Below are positions 36,153 through 45,163 of a DNA stretch of 64,000 nt, piece by piece. The first letter of the stretch is position 1. Each line of letters opens with the position of its first letter. Both the position numbers and the translations under genes were made by a program. Below the pieces are notes generated by a model. That model saw nothing but the letters and a program-made list of their open reading frames with translations. It was not told the origin of the DNA and searched no databases. The DNA is from Bog-756 sp963835465 (GTDB taxonomy: Bacteria; Actinomycetota; Acidimicrobiia; Acidimicrobiales; RAAP-2), in the NCBI GenBank assembly GCA_963835465.1, contig CAWIFR010000002.1, positions 62,001 to 126,000 on the forward strand, written 5' to 3'.

Positions 36153-37409
36153 TCAGGCGTTGCGGGCCAGCCGGAGTCCGGAGAACACCCAGCGGGCGGA
36201 GGGTGGGAAGAAGTTGCGGTAGCTGGCCCGCAGGTGGCCCACCGGGGTCACGCAGGACCCTCCCCGCAGGACGTACTGGTTGACCATGAACTTCCCGTTG
36301 TATTCACCGACAGCGCCGGCGGCGGGCTGGAAGCCCGGGTAGGGGCTGTAGGCCGAGGACGTCCATTGCCACACGTCCCCGAAGGGTCCCGCCGGCCCCG
36401 GGCCCGGTGGAGCCGGGTGGAGCCGGGACTGGTCGAGGAAGTGCCCGTCCACCGGGCGGTCGGCCGCGGCCACCTCCCACTCGGCCTCGGTCGGGAGGCG
36501 GTGGCCGGCCCAGCGGGCGTAGGCATCGGCCTCGTAGTAGCTGATATGGCAGACCGGCTGACCGGGGTTGACGACCACGGGCCCGCCGAGGGTGAACTCG
36601 TGCCACTCATCGTCGTCCTGTGTCCAGTAGAGCGGGCACTCCCACCCCTCGGACTGCACCGTGGCCCATCCGTCGGAAAGCCACAGCTCGGGACGGTGGT
36701 AGCCGTCGTCGTCGATGAAGGCCAACCACTCGCCACACGTCACTGTCCGCTCGGCCAGGGCGAACGGGCCCACGTACACCGGGTGGCGGGGGAGTTCGTT
36801 GTCGAAGCTGAAGCCGGCCCCGGGGTGGCCGACCAGGCCGACCCCACCGCCGAACTCCACCCAGGTGGGGGACCCGGACTGGGTGGCGGCGACGGGGCAG
36901 ATGGTGTCGTAAGCCGGCAAGAGGGGATTGCGGGAAAGGACATGCTTGATGTCCATCAACAGGAGCTCCTGGTGCTGCTGCTCGTGCTGGATGCCCAGCT
37001 CGACCAGCCCGGTGGTGGCCTCGCCTACCGGACCGCCGAGCAGGGTCGCCATGGCCTGGTCGACGGCCCCTCGGTACTCGGCGATCTCGTTGATGCCGGG
37101 CCGGGACACCAGGCCGCGGTCGGGGCGCGGGTATCGGGCCCCGACTCCCTCGTAGTACGAGTTGAACAGGTAGCCGTAGGCCGGATGGAAGGGCTGATAG
37201 CCACCACCGGGCTGAGCGGCGAGCAAGAAGGTCTCGAAGAACCAGGTGGTATGGGCCCGGTGCCACTTGGTCGGACTCACATCGGGCATGGACTGCACCG
37301 TCTGGTCCTCGGCGGACAGTGGAGCGGCCAGCGACTCGGTGAGCGCCCGGGTGGCGAAGAACCGGTCTGCGAGCGTCCGATCAGCGGTCGTAGTCAGTAG
37401 ATCGGTCAT
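36153..37409 (-). CDS. egtB: hercynine oxygenase (EgtB)
   Basis: EgtB is the iron enzyme that joins hercynine to cysteine or gamma-glutamylcysteine by oxidative C-S bond formation. The 418-residue product has a DinB-like N-domain with iron ligands in KWHRAHTTWFFETF (near 49-52) and HEQQHQELL (near 137-141), and an FGE-sulfatase C-domain (LPTEAEWEVAAADRP, DVWQWTSSAYSPYPGF, LRGGSCVTP, RNFFPP). ATG at 37409 is chosen over an upstream GTG because GGGAGGAACGGGG precedes it. It heads the egtB-egtD operon. Confidence 0.94.
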   Translation of the reverse strand: MTDLLTTTADRTLADRFFATRALTESLAAPLSAEDQTVQSMPDVSPTKWHRAHTTWFFETFLLAAQPGGGYQPFHPAYGYLFNSYYEGVGARYPRPDRGLVSRPGINEIAEYRGAVDQAMATLLGGPVGEATTGLVELGIQHEQQHQELLLMDIKHVLSRNPLLPAYDTICPVAATQSGSPTWVEFGGGVGLVGHPGAGFSFDNELPRHPVYVGPFALAERTVTCGEWLAFIDDDGYHRPELWLSDGWATVQSEGWECPLYWTQDDDEWHEFTLGGPVVVNPGQPVCHISYYEADAYARWAGHRLPTEAEWEVAAADRPVDGHFLDQSRLHPAPPGPGPAGPFGDVWQWTSSAYSPYPGFQPAAGAVGEYNGKFMVNQYVLRGGSCVTPVGHLRASYRNFFPPSARWVFSGLRLARNA

Positions 37410-37586
37410 CCCCGTTCCTCCCGGTCCGCAGGGGATCGTCACGAAGAACGGCCGGAATCCCCGATCCGCCTTCGGCAGAGAACTTACCCGGAAGTCCCCG
37501 AAACAAGCGCGGCCACCACAATTTCGTGGACCGCACCCCTGGTCAGGGTGGGAACCCCCAACCAGGCGGACGACGGTGGGCTGGGA

Positions 37587-39596
37587 TCAGCCCACCGTCC
37601 CTGGTCCGGGCAGGGGAGCGGACCGGACGGTGGTGGCGGGCACCACCCCTGCCCCGACGACCGGGGCGTTGAGGGGGATGCCCCCCATGGATCCGGCGAA
37701 GGCGGCTCCCCCGAAGGTGAAGATCCCCCCGTCGGAGGCCACCTCCCAGTAGCCCGAGGCATCCGGCGTCGGTGCCATCCCCACCACCGGTCGATTCAGT
37801 TGGATTCCGCCGGTGGATCCGAGAAAGGGCGCACCGAAGGCGAAGATGCCGCCGTCGGAGGCCACCTCCCAGTAGCCCCCGGTGCTCCAGTCGAAGGCCA
37901 TGCCCACCACCGGCCGGTTGAGGTGGTGGCCGCCCATCGATCCCTGGAATGGAGCCCCGAAGGCGAAGATGCCGCCGTCGGAGGCCACCTCCCAGTATCC
38001 GCCGGTGCTGGTATCAACCGCCATGCCCACGATGGGGGCGTTGAGCGGAAGGCCGGCCATGGAACCCAGGTTGTCGGCATCCCCGAACGCGTAGATGGCC
38101 CCGTTGGCAGCAACCTCCCAGTATCCGAGTCCATCGGGGGTGGGGGCCATACCCACGATAGGAGCCACGAGCGCGGTGCCGCCCTCCGAGCCGAAGAACG
38201 GGGCGTTGAAGGTGAAGATGCCGCCGTCGGAGGCCACCTCCCAGTACCCGCCGGTAGCCGGGTCCTCGGCCATCCCCACCACCGGCCGGTTGAGAGGATG
38301 GCCACCCATCGAGCCGGCGAAGGGGGCCGAGCCGAAGGTGAAGATGCCGCCGTCGGAGGCCACCAGGTGATAGCCGGTCGGAAGCACGACGGCACTGACC
38401 GCCGGCACCACCCCGTAGGGCTGGGTGAACCAGACGTTGCCGTCGGGTCCGGCAGTCAGTCCCACGGGACCGACGGGGGGCCGATGGGGCTGGCTTGCAC
38501 CTCCGCTGACCGAGGGCACTGCTCCCGTGGCCAACAGCGTGACCGCGCCGGTCGGCGTGATCCACCCCACAGTCGAGGTGGTGGGCGCGGTGAACCACAG
38601 GTTGGCGTCCGGCCCGACGATGAGGAACCTTGGCGTCACGCCGTTGAGCCCCGTCGAGTACTGGGTGAAGGCTCCGGTGGGCGACAGCTTGCCGATGGCC
38701 GGGGTGCTGCCCTCGTCAGTGAACCACAGGTTGCCGTCGGGGCCGACCGCGAGGTCGAAGGGCGCGCTCCCGGCGTTGAGCCCGGCAGAGAACTCGGTGA
38801 TCGCCCCCGCCGGGGTGATCCGGCCCACGGCCTTGGTGGTGCCCCCGTCGGTGAACCACACGTCCCCACCCGGGCCACCGGCGATGGCGAACGGCAGGGA
38901 CCCTGGGTTGAGACCGTCCGAGAACTCGGTGATCACCCCGCCCGGGGTGATCCGGCCGACGGCCGGAGTGGTGCCACGGTCGGTGAACCACAGGTTGCCG
39001 TCTGGACCGGCCACCAGATTGACGGGCTGGGCGCCGGCACTCAGCCCGGTCGAGAATTCGGTGATCACCCCGGCCGGGGTGATCCGGCCGATGGCCGGAG
39101 TGGTGCCCTCGTCAGCGAACCACAGGTTTCCGTTCGGGTCGACGATCAGGCTGCTGGGTAGGGACCCGGAGTTGAGCCCGACCGAGAACTCGGTGATCAC
39201 GCCGGCCGTGGTGATCCGGCCGATGGCCCTGGTCGTCCCGTCGTCGGTGAACCAAAGGGTCTGGGCCGGACCGGGCACCACGGTCTCGGGGATGGAGCCA
39301 GGGTTGAGCCCGGTCGAGAACTCGGTGATGGCACCGGCCGGCGTGATCCGACCCAGGGCCTTGGTGGTGCCGGCGTCGGTGAACCACAGATTGCCGTCCG
39401 ATCCGGTGGCAATGGAGATGGGCTGCGCACCGGTGCCGAGGCCGTTGCTGTAGGTGCGGATGGGGAGCGAGGACCCACCGGCCGGGGGGGCCGGTGCGGC
39501 GGCGGCCGGCGCGGCCGGCACCCCGACTACCCCGACGGCGGCAGCCGCCAAGACGATACCGACCACGAGCATGGGGATTCGCCGGACCAGATTCAC
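37587..39596 (-). CDS. secreted beta-propeller (virginiamycin B lyase-like) protein with C-terminal DGGIF repeats
   Basis: The 669-residue protein has a signal peptide (VNLVRRIPMLVVGIVLAAAA to an AAAAP region), then about eight 44-residue blades (DGNLWFTD-GTT-AIGRITPAG, VITEFS-GLN-GS-P) like Vgb/streptogramin lyase propellers. Six copies of the 41-42-residue repeat (GGYWEVASDGGIFAFG, APFLGSMGG, LNRPVVGM) follow. Vgb activity is not implied, since only the fold is shared. GTG at 39596 follows GGGAGGC and gives a clean signal peptide. It probably sits at the cell surface. The repeat domain is shared with the phosphatase at 339-3287. Confidence 0.85.
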   Translation of the reverse strand: MNLVRRIPMLVVGIVLAAAAVGVVGVPAAPAAAAPAPPAGGSSLPIRTYSNGLGTGAQPISIATGSDGNLWFTDAGTTKALGRITPAGAITEFSTGLNPGSIPETVVPGPAQTLWFTDDGTTRAIGRITTAGVITEFSVGLNSGSLPSSLIVDPNGNLWFADEGTTPAIGRITPAGVITEFSTGLSAGAQPVNLVAGPDGNLWFTDRGTTPAVGRITPGGVITEFSDGLNPGSLPFAIAGGPGGDVWFTDGGTTKAVGRITPAGAITEFSAGLNAGSAPFDLAVGPDGNLWFTDEGSTPAIGKLSPTGAFTQYSTGLNGVTPRFLIVGPDANLWFTAPTTSTVGWITPTGAVTLLATGAVPSVSGGASQPHRPPVGPVGLTAGPDGNVWFTQPYGVVPAVSAVVLPTGYHLVASDGGIFTFGSAPFAGSMGGHPLNRPVVGMAEDPATGGYWEVASDGGIFTFNAPFFGSEGGTALVAPIVGMAPTPDGLGYWEVAANGAIYAFGDADNLGSMAGLPLNAPIVGMAVDTSTGGYWEVASDGGIFAFGAPFQGSMGGHHLNRPVVGMAFDWSTGGYWEVASDGGIFAFGAPFLGSTGGIQLNRPVVGMAPTPDASGYWEVASDGGIFTFGGAAFAGSMGGIPLNAPVVGAGVVPATTVRSAPLPGPGTVG
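37640..38385 (-). repeat. tandem 123-126 bp coding repeats
   Basis: Six units carry near-identical blocks such as GATGCCGCCGTCGGAGGCCA (plus-strand view), starting close to 37730, 37850, 37973, 38096, 38218 and 38342. They encode the repeat with the DGGIF core. The arrangement mirrors the block at 2650-3285, but copies within one gene are more alike than copies between genes. Confidence 0.8.
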
Positions 39597-39640
39597 AGTG
39601 CCTCCCGCGCGTAGCCCCCGCCGCGATGAATCTACCGGCG

Positions 39641-40687
39641 TCAATCGGCAGGTTCGGGGACCGTGTCGGTTGGCGCCCCGTTCGATTGCTCAACCGAGGG
39701 GACGGCCTCGGACCGGGGCCGGGTCAAGATGATCTGCACGGACGCCACCACGAGGACCAGGGCGGTGACCACCCGCTCGCTCCGCCCGACCTCCTCGAAG
39801 TAGGCGTAGATCTGGATCCCGATGGCCAGGGCCTGGGCGATGAGGGCCAGCGCGATGGCCCTCATGCCGGTCACCCGTCGATGGTCGTCGTGGGTGGTCG
39901 GCGTGTGGACCCAGGCGGCGTAGGCCAGGAGGAGGGCACCGATGGTCCAGAGGAAGTCGTAGTGGCCAGCTTCGACGACGCCGCGGGCCTGCTGGACGGC
40001 GAAGGCGGCATCGGCTGAGGTCATAGCCAGGATGCCGAAGCCGATCAGGACCCACATGGCGTCGGGCTTCCAGCCCAGGAGGCCGTAGATGCCGAGGACG
40101 GCACCGATGAGGAGGATGTCGAGGACCGGGTAACTGAAGTCGACGATGGTGGCCAGCCATCCCAGTGAGGTCTCCTCGGCCACCGGCTGAACGACGAGGG
40201 CAAAGCCGGCCACCAGGACGATCATGACGACAGCCACACCGTCCATCCACCGATGCAGCTCGAACCGTCGGAACCGTACGCGGATGAGGAGGACGATCCC
40301 GGCCACCGTGAGCGGATACCACAGCAGCCAGAAGACGTCGGCGAAGGTGGGATAGGGGGGATGAGCCCGGCTTCCGTAGACGGCGCTCCAGGCGATACTC
40401 CCGACACACCAGACGGTGGTGGCCAAGCCGAAGGCCAACCATGCTCGCCGGGCGGTGGGCTCGAACGAGGCTCGGGCCAGCATGAGAACCGCCGCCGCGG
40501 TTAGCACCGCATCGTGGAACCAGAGCTGGAAGAGCGACGATGGGCCCCCGATCCAGCCCAGCTCATTCGCTGCCTCGAGGGCGGTCATGGTGACCAGGAC
40601 GATCCAGACATACTGCAGCCCCGGAGGGGCGTCGATCAGTTCGCCCTCAGTATCGGCACGACGCCTTGAGTTCGATCGCAAGGTCAC
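39641..40687 (-). CDS. integral membrane protein of unknown function
   Basis: The 348-residue protein has about nine transmembrane helices (for example YVWIVLVTMTALEAA, AVLTAAAVLMLARA, WPLTVAGIVLLIRV-like, VAVVMIVLVAGFALVV, LDILLIGAVLGIYGLLG). The spacing resembles the membrane sensor part of actinobacterial diguanylate cyclases (SAVYGSRAHPPYPTFADVFWLL is typical), but no GGDEF domain follows; only a short Pro/Glu-rich tail does. It may be a sensor remnant or a free-standing membrane module. It lies 44 bp upstream of the beta-propeller gene and may share its transcript. Confidence 0.75.
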   Translation of the reverse strand: MTLRSNSRRRADTEGELIDAPPGLQYVWIVLVTMTALEAANELGWIGGPSSLFQLWFHDAVLTAAAVLMLARASFEPTARRAWLAFGLATTVWCVGSIAWSAVYGSRAHPPYPTFADVFWLLWYPLTVAGIVLLIRVRFRRFELHRWMDGVAVVMIVLVAGFALVVQPVAEETSLGWLATIVDFSYPVLDILLIGAVLGIYGLLGWKPDAMWVLIGFGILAMTSADAAFAVQQARGVVEAGHYDFLWTIGALLLAYAAWVHTPTTHDDHRRVTGMRAIALALIAQALAIGIQIYAYFEEVGRSERVVTALVLVVASVQIILTRPRSEAVPSVEQSNGAPTDTVPEPAD

Positions 40688-40937
40688 GGGGGACCCGCCC
40701 GTGAGGAGCGATGCATCGAGCCGATAGGCCTTGTCGCCGGTGATGTTCGCAGCGGAGGCCGCAGCCCCGACGTCCTAGTCATGCCATCCCACCTGACAGC
40801 CTCCCCGCCTAAGAATTGCTGACGGTGGCCGGGCTGTCGAGTTCCGCGTCTGCGCCCTGAGAGCTGCGCCACCGATGTGGCACCGTTCCTGAGCAAATGG
40901 CAGACCCGTGACCCGGGCAGTGCCGCGGCTCTGACCC

Positions 40938-41942
40938 TCAGGCGGAGGCAGGTACGAGGTAGTCACCCGCCCACTCCCAGACCACCGATCCCCACGACAG
41001 GCCGGAACCGAAGCCGGCCATGAGGATGAGGCTCCCTGGCCGGAGCCGATCGCCCTCGATGGCGTCCACTAGCGCGAACGGAATGGATGCCGAGGACGTG
41101 TTGCCCGTCGATCCGATGGTGCAGACTGTCTTGGCGCCCTCAATTCCGAGGCGCTGGCCGACCGACTCGATGATCCTGGCGTTGGCTTGGTGGGGCACGA
41201 ACAGATCGATTTCGGATGCCTTTACTCCGGCCCGCTCCATCGCCAGGTTCGATGACTCGACGGTCACCCGGACGGCATTGCGGAACACCTCGGGACCCTT
41301 CATCCTCATCCCGGATCCGTGGTCGGCGAACAGCAGGTGGGCGAGGCTTCCGTCCACCCCCAGATCCCAGCCCAGCAGCTGGCCCCGACCCTCCACCGCT
41401 TCCAGCACGAGGGCGGCCGCTCCGTCACCGAATAGGAAGGCGGTCGTCCGATCGGTCCAGTTGACCGCCCGGGTGATGGTCTCGGAACCGATCAGGAGCA
41501 CCTTGTCGACTCCGGCGCCGATGAGGCTGGTCGTGGTGATCAGACCGTGGATGAATCCCGCGCAGACGGCGTTGAGGTCCATGGCGCCCCCGTGAATGCC
41601 GAGCTCGCCGGCGACCAGGGACGCGGTGGCCGGCATCTGCTTGTCCGGGGTGGCGGTGCAGAGGACCACCATCCCCACGTCCTCCGGAGCGATCCCCGAC
41701 GACAGCAGGGCAGACCTCGCCGCCCGCACGGCCATCTGACCGGTGGTGCCCGTCATGCCGTCGCCGGCCACGTCGGCGGTGGCGAAGGGACCTGCGGCCA
41801 CATGACGCTCTCGTATGCCGGAACGCTCAACGATCCATTGATCGGTGGTATCGAGGAGCGAGGACAGGTCGTGGTTCGTCACCACGGTGTCCGGCAAGGC
41901 AACACCCCAGCCACGGATGGTCGAACCGCTGCTGTTCGTCAT
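40938..41942 (-). CDS. fabH: beta-ketoacyl-ACP synthase III family protein
   Basis: The 334-residue thiolase-fold enzyme has the FabH triad: Cys in MDLNAVCAGFIHGL (near 122), His in FVPHQANARI (near 258) and Asn in STGNTSSASIPFAL (near 288). WIVERSGIRERHVAAG and the C-terminal GFGSGLSWGSVVW are typical. FabH condenses acetyl- or branched acyl-CoA with malonyl-ACP. No other fatty-acid genes flank it, so it may be the housekeeping enzyme or serve a special acyl chain; both remain possible. Confidence 0.9.
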   Translation of the reverse strand: MTNSSGSTIRGWGVALPDTVVTNHDLSSLLDTTDQWIVERSGIRERHVAAGPFATADVAGDGMTGTTGQMAVRAARSALLSSGIAPEDVGMVVLCTATPDKQMPATASLVAGELGIHGGAMDLNAVCAGFIHGLITTTSLIGAGVDKVLLIGSETITRAVNWTDRTTAFLFGDGAAALVLEAVEGRGQLLGWDLGVDGSLAHLLFADHGSGMRMKGPEVFRNAVRVTVESSNLAMERAGVKASEIDLFVPHQANARIIESVGQRLGIEGAKTVCTIGSTGNTSSASIPFALVDAIEGDRLRPGSLILMAGFGSGLSWGSVVWEWAGDYLVPASA

Positions 41943-42334
41943 TGCCTGTCCGTCCTTCTCGCGGTCTCAACACCGCCCACCGCCGGGGTCGATGTTGCGA
42001 GACTATTCGGGCTGGTCGATTACTCGTAGGTCACTTCGGCACGACTCCTGGAGAGCGAGCCTCCGAATCGCCAGGTCTCGCGCCGACGAGGCGGCACCGA
42101 GCCGGGCCCCGAATCAACGGCGGAGTCCACGCTCGATCGTGCACATCTACGTCACACCTGGGTGGTGGTGCCCGGTCCTGGGTCCCGGGAACCACTTGAC
42201 GTTCCGGGTCGAACCCCGGCCGAACGGAATCGATTCTTCCCTCCCTGCATGGGTATCGTCGCAGGACCGGTGCAAGACCCGGCCACCCACGTGCCGCCGC
42301 GGGCCAGGGTCCGTCGAAGGAGGAGCGAGAGGGG
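41943..42334. other. non-coding region upstream of fabH and a relic gene
   Basis: No supported gene. On the minus strand TAGTCT (42005-42000) is a possible fabH -10, about 57 nt from its ATG. The right end carries GGAGGAG near 42319-42325, the ribosome binding site of the relic anti-sigma gene that follows. Confidence 0.4.
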
Positions 42335-42590
42335 ATGCCCTCGACCAGCTTCACCACCGATCCAGGCAGCATCGCTCTGTGCCGCCAGTTCGTCAGGGAC
42401 CAGCTGAGCAACCAGCCCGGAGGACATCAACAGCACCGCCGCGTTGGTCACCAGCGAGCTGGTGACCAACGCAATCACACATGGGGGGGTCGGACGGTGA
42501 GGGGGGCACCTGCGGGTCATGGCCGGGGCGATCAGCATCGGACTCCGGAGTTTTGGGTGTTCCGACAAGTCCTTGGCCTCGCATTGCCTC
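42335..42590 (+). pseudogene. relic of an RsbW-like anti-sigma ATPase (HATPase_c_2)
   Basis: A good ribosome binding site and ATG start the reading MPSTSFTTDPGSIALCRQF, typical of Ser/Thr-kinase anti-sigma factors. One extra G near 42418 shifts the frame. In the next frame the N-box DINSTAALVTSELVTNAITH appears and then stops at 42498-42500. Further frames hold a weak continuation (HLRVMAGAISIGLRSFG). The G-boxes are missing, so the ATPase is dead. The decay suggests loss of a former stress-signalling partner. Confidence 0.65.
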
Positions 42591-42653
42591 AGGGCTCACC
42601 GCTGCCGTTTGTGACGATCCGGCGTTCGGACTTCGTGGCGGCCCCGGCCGGTG

Positions 42654-43034
42654 TCATCGATTCACGAACTCTGTCAGCGATAGCGTGTTGTGGTCGGGGT
42701 CGACGAACCATGCGACCTGGTCGCCGCCGGGCGAGGCCCACACCCCCAGAGCTGTCTGCGCCATCCCGTCGTAGCGGGTGAACTTGACACCCCGCGACGT
42801 CAGCCTGCCGACTGCCTCCTCGATGTCGTCCACTGCCCACCCGGCGATCGTGAACGGTTGCGGCCGCAGGTCGGCTACCAGGGTAATGCGAATCATCGTG
42901 CTGTTCGCATCAACGACGAGGGCGAACGGGCTCTCTTCGATGACTTGCAGCCCCAAAGTCCCTTCGTAGAACTCGCGAGCCCTGGCAATGTCGGTGACCG
43001 GGATGAAGGCCATCAAGGGCGAGGATCCGAGCAC
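42654..43034 (-). CDS. VOC-family (glyoxalase/bleomycin-resistance type) protein
   Basis: The 126-residue product is one half of a vicinal-oxygen-chelate fold: MAFIPVTDIARAREFYEGTL at the start, DANSTMIRITLV, AGWAVDDIEEAVGRLTSRGV and a C-terminal AWFVDPDHNTLSLTEF with the conserved late Glu. Metal ligands are not complete by eye. The GTG at 43032-43034 gives seven extra residues over the ATG at 43013, and either is possible. The substrate is unknown. Confidence 0.82.
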   Translation of the reverse strand: MLGSSPLMAFIPVTDIARAREFYEGTLGLQVIEESPFALVVDANSTMIRITLVADLRPQPFTIAGWAVDDIEEAVGRLTSRGVKFTRYDGMAQTALGVWASPGGDQVAWFVDPDHNTLSLTEFVNR

Positions 43035-43621
43035 CCTCAGAGCGTATGCACGATCCGCTGGGCTCGGAGGCCCCCTCACCCCTCGGCGAGCGCGAAGCGG
43101 CCCAAGCCGGCAATGGAGGGCGACTTGGCGGTGGGTCCAGCTGGCATGAACCCCCTTATGGTTTCGCCCCGATCGGGACCTCGGGCGACCGTGGGCTCGG
43201 GCAATCGGTGACGGACCGGGTCCCGAAGAGTGGCGGGGCACTCGCTCCCAGAAGTCTGGCGCTCGGCTCAAAGGCAACAGTCCACGGTGCCCGTGGGAGC
43301 CCTCCACCATCATGCTGAACTTCAAGCTCACCGGCGCTACACAGCCATCCGGTGTCGACCGGAACGAGCCACCTCCTGTGTCAACCCCGCTGCAGACGCC
43401 GCGATCGGCACTCCCGCGACCGGGTCGACTCCTGAACTGCGCTGGTCCCCTTCGCGACATGCTGGGACGCAATGGTCGGACAAACGTTGGGTTGGAGACG
43501 ACGTGTTCAGTCGATCAGACGATCAAAATTCTCGCGTGGTCGGGGTGGGCCGAGGTTGGAGGCGATACCGGAGCCAACATCGAGTCTGACGATCCAACAA
43601 TTGACCGTCCCCTGCTGGCAC
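43035..43621. other. intergenic region of 587 bp without a recognised gene
   Basis: Open frames on both strands lack domain character. The right half (about 43490-43620) is less GC-rich than the surrounding core genome and probably contains the promoter of the next gene. I see no tRNA, repeat or hairpin worth naming. Confidence 0.45.
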
Positions 43622-44224
43622 ATGCGGGATACGGTGATCGCCGTGGATCTCCCCGAGCTGATAGTCGGAGACGCCGGTGAATGGCGAAGATGGTTGAGCG
43701 CCCATCACGCCGATTCACTGGGTGTCTGGCTGGTACTGGCCAAAAAGGGAACGGTCGATCCGACAACCGTCTCGTACGATGAGGCGCTTGACGAGGCGAT
43801 CTGCTTCGGCTGGATTGATGGTCAATTGGGGCGTCGTGACAGCGCTACGTTCCGACGACGTTTCGCGCCTCGAAGAGCCCGCAGCCCGTGGTCTCAACGG
43901 AACGCTGCCATCGCTGAAAGGCTGATCGCCACTGGCCGAATGCATCGATCCGGCGAAGTCGAGGTGCGGCAGGCGAAAGAGGACGGTCGATGGGAAGCCG
44001 CCTACGCCGGGCAAGCCAGCATTGAGATGCCGGAGGATCTCGCCACCGCCCTTATTGCCAATCCTCGCGCAAAGGCGATGTTTGAGACGCTCACGAGTGC
44101 GAATCGGTACGCCATCCTCTACAGGATCGGAAACGCCAAGAAACCCGAAACCCGCTCCAGGCGCATCGGCCAGTTTGTAGAGATGTTGGCCCGAGGTGAG
44201 ACGATCCACCCCCAAGCTCCATGA
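43622..44224 (+). CDS. YdeI/OmpD-associated family protein
   Basis: The 200-residue protein matches the bacterial YdeI family by pattern: ELIVGDAGEWRRWLSAHHAD, SLGVWLVLAKKG, VSYDEALDEAICFGWIDGQL, RRFAPRRARSPWSQRN, and a C-terminal helical part (LTSANRYAILYRIGNAKKPE, TRSRRIGQFVEML). The molecular function is not established. ATG at 43622 is used; sequence before it has no family character. It abuts an IS110 relic, and codon use is less GC3-biased than in core genes, fitting acquired DNA. Confidence 0.82.
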   Translation: MRDTVIAVDLPELIVGDAGEWRRWLSAHHADSLGVWLVLAKKGTVDPTTVSYDEALDEAICFGWIDGQLGRRDSATFRRRFAPRRARSPWSQRNAAIAERLIATGRMHRSGEVEVRQAKEDGRWEAAYAGQASIEMPEDLATALIANPRAKAMFETLTSANRYAILYRIGNAKKPETRSRRIGQFVEMLARGETIHPQAP

Positions 44225-44920
44225 TCACCCGAGAGGGCGGGCGATCAGCTTCTGCTGGACGAACTCATCATTGACCAGCGGTGTGAGCGCATGCTCTACC
44301 GTGCCAGGCTGCACCCGATGATGCGAAGCCTGATCTCGACGGCTCCCGAGGAACTCCGGGCCGAGTTTCGGGACCTCTCGATCTACAAGGTCCTCGCTGT
44401 GACCAGTGCCCATCACCACACCGGACGGACCGACGTGCCGACGATTGCCAAGTTCACCTTGCGCACCTGGAGCGGCGGGCCTCTCCCTCGAAGAAGAGGT
44501 CAAAGAGATCGACGGCCGGCCGAAGACCCTTGTCGCCGAGACGGCCCCGGAGTTCCACGCCATCGACGGGGTGGGCACCGATGCGGCCTCGGCCATCTTG
44601 GTGGCCGCCGGCGACAACCCCGAACGACTGAAGGCCGAGTCCCCCTTCGCCAAGCTCTGCGGTCTCACCCCTCGACTCCCGGAGTGGCAGGTAGGAACGG
44701 TACCGGCTCAACCGTGGTGGTGACCGGCAGGCCAACGCGGCCCTGTGGCACATCGTCTTCACCCGGATGGTCAACGACCCCGAGAACCAAGTACTACATC
44801 GAGCGGCGGATGAACGAAGGTCGGACCAAGAAGGAGGCGATCCGCTGCCTCAGCCGCCGCGTGGTGCGGGAAGTGTTCGCAGCGCTCCCGCGGTCACAAT
44901 CCGCACTTGACAGTCCATAG
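44225..44920 (+). pseudogene. IS110-family transposase relic
   Basis: Three frames contain successive pieces of an IS110-type transposase C-terminal (Tnp20) part: MRSLISTAPEELRAEFRDLS; then LEEEVKEIDGRPKTLVAETA with AIDGVGTDAASAILVAAGDN and FAKLCGLTP; then NRGGDRQANAALWHIVFTRM and YYIERRMNEGRTKKEAIRCL. Frame changes fall near 44470, 44690 and 44785. The N-terminal DEDD catalytic domain is missing, since the YdeI-like gene occupies that side. The element is dead unless the indels are sequencing errors, and even then it lacks the catalytic domain. Confidence 0.75.
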
Positions 44921-45163
44921 GAGCATTAGCGAGGATACTCACGCTTTCCGTAGGTTCGCTCTCGCCGACTGACTCACCCGGTGCTAGGTGACGCTCTTGG
45001 GTCAGAAGTGTTGATCCATCGGTAGTGCTAGTACTAAGGCGACCGCCATGCTTACCCCCTTGGTGATGGCCCGCCCGTGATCAATACTTTGTTTGGTGAC
45101 GAATGATGCGGGCGGCACCGCGGTAGGCCAGGCGGGAAGCTCGCCTGAGCGTGATGGGTTCAC
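44921..45163. other. intergenic region upstream of the permease gene
   Basis: AT-richer than its surroundings (for example ATCAATACTTTGTTTGG near 45080). It probably contains the permease promoter and perhaps the right end of the IS110-type relic, which by family would have no inverted repeats. No promoter can be fixed with confidence. Confidence 0.35.

Noticed and set aside
37548..39161. Plus-strand frame rich in GGHLPV and GEDAAVGG repeats
   Set aside because: It is the antisense of the tandem repeats in the beta-propeller gene; periodicity is inherited from the real gene.
42440..42468. Inverted repeat GTTGGTCACCAGC / GCTGGTGACCAAC, at first taken for an operator
   Set aside because: It is coding sequence for the V-T-S-E-L-V-T N-box of the anti-sigma ATPase relic; the symmetry is a codon coincidence.
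44225..44668. Minus-strand 147-codon frame in the IS110 relic
   Set aside because: It is antisense to recognisable transposase segments and has no motif of its own.
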